The position numbers were made by a program, and so were the translations under genes. A model generated the notes under the pieces. That model saw only the letters and a list, made by a program, of their open reading frames with translations. It did no database searches and had not been told where the DNA came from. This document shows, in pieces, positions 6,117 to 6,178 of a stretch of DNA of 6,178 bases. Source of the stretch: Armatimonadota bacterium (GTDB lineage Bacteria > Armatimonadota > Fimbriimonadia > Fimbriimonadales > Fimbriimonadaceae); contig DPBN01000094.1 of NCBI GenBank assembly GCA_003516955.1, positions 1 to 6,178 of the forward strand. The letters are read 5' to 3'. How positions within the stretch are numbered: the first letter of the stretch is position 1; each line of letters begins with the position of its first letter.

Positions 6117-6178
6117 CTATGGGCGTCCTGTCCCTCCGTCCCCGTCGCGGAAGATGGCCAGCGCAGCGTCGATCTCTC
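6117..6178 (-). CDS. C-terminal end of an unidentified convergent gene (partial)
   Basis: On the minus strand a frame enters from the right edge and reads EIDAALAIFRDGDGGTGRP before TAG at 6117-6119. An amphipathic helix followed by a Gly-rich polar tail is typical of a real protein C-terminus. The stop is also well placed against the hairpin at 6062-6092. With 19 residues visible, no family can be assigned. The evidence is composition and context only. Confidence 0.45.
   Translation of the reverse strand, partial: EIDAALAIFRDGDGGTGRP

Noticed and set aside
1..6178. CRISPR array, tRNA/rRNA genes, insertion sequences or attachment sites
   Set aside because: No regularly spaced repeats, tRNA-like cloverleaf, transposase motif or long terminal inverted repeats were seen. 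The inverted repeats found are short hairpins at gene ends.

Overview
The window looks like an ordinary stretch of a high-GC bacterial chromosome. GC is clearly above 60% by eye, and genes on both strands carry long antisense shadow frames. It holds four recognisable genes and a short tail of a fifth. Two genes carry good GGAGG-type ribosome binding sites. A secreted sialate O-acetylesterase-like protein, a secreted multidomain subtilase and trans-sulfuration-type lyases are a common mix in environmental polymer-degrading bacteria such as Armatimonadota, Planctomycetota, Verrucomicrobiota and Acidobacteriota. No taxonomic marker is present, so placement below Bacteria is a guess.

Layout, left to right. 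Positions 1-1489 (minus) hold the N-terminal 496 residues of an exported S8 (subtilisin-like) serine protease. It has a signal peptide, a prodomain, a complete catalytic domain with Asp140/His173/Ser324, and the start of a C-terminal array of Ig-like domains that runs off the left edge. Positions 1490-1588 are intergenic and hold a strong hairpin terminator reading leftward. Positions 1589-2764 and 2761-3984 (both minus) are two paralogous PLP-dependent enzymes of the Cys/Met metabolism family that most resemble cystathionine beta-lyase. They overlap by four bases (ATGA) and are therefore probably translationally coupled. The upstream copy (2761-3984) has lost an arginine normally used to bind PLP phosphate across the dimer interface.

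Positions 3985-4103 form a short divergent intergenic region serving the lyase pair (leftward) and the esterase (rightward). Positions 4104-6044 (plus) hold a complete exported SGNH esterase of the sialate O-acetylesterase type, with a beta-sandwich domain inserted between the two halves of the catalytic fold. A perfect 12-bp hairpin at 6062-6092 ends it. Just beyond, at 6117-6178 (minus), is what appears to be the last 19 codons of a convergent gene.

Functionally, the lyase pair is cytoplasmic and probably handles a sulfur amino acid by C-S bond cleavage. The protease and esterase are exported and probably act on external protein and acetylated glycan. Nothing in the sequence ties the three units into one pathway, and I see no convincing undescribed system. 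The most interesting point is the coupled paralogous lyase pair with a diverged cofactor site in one partner.
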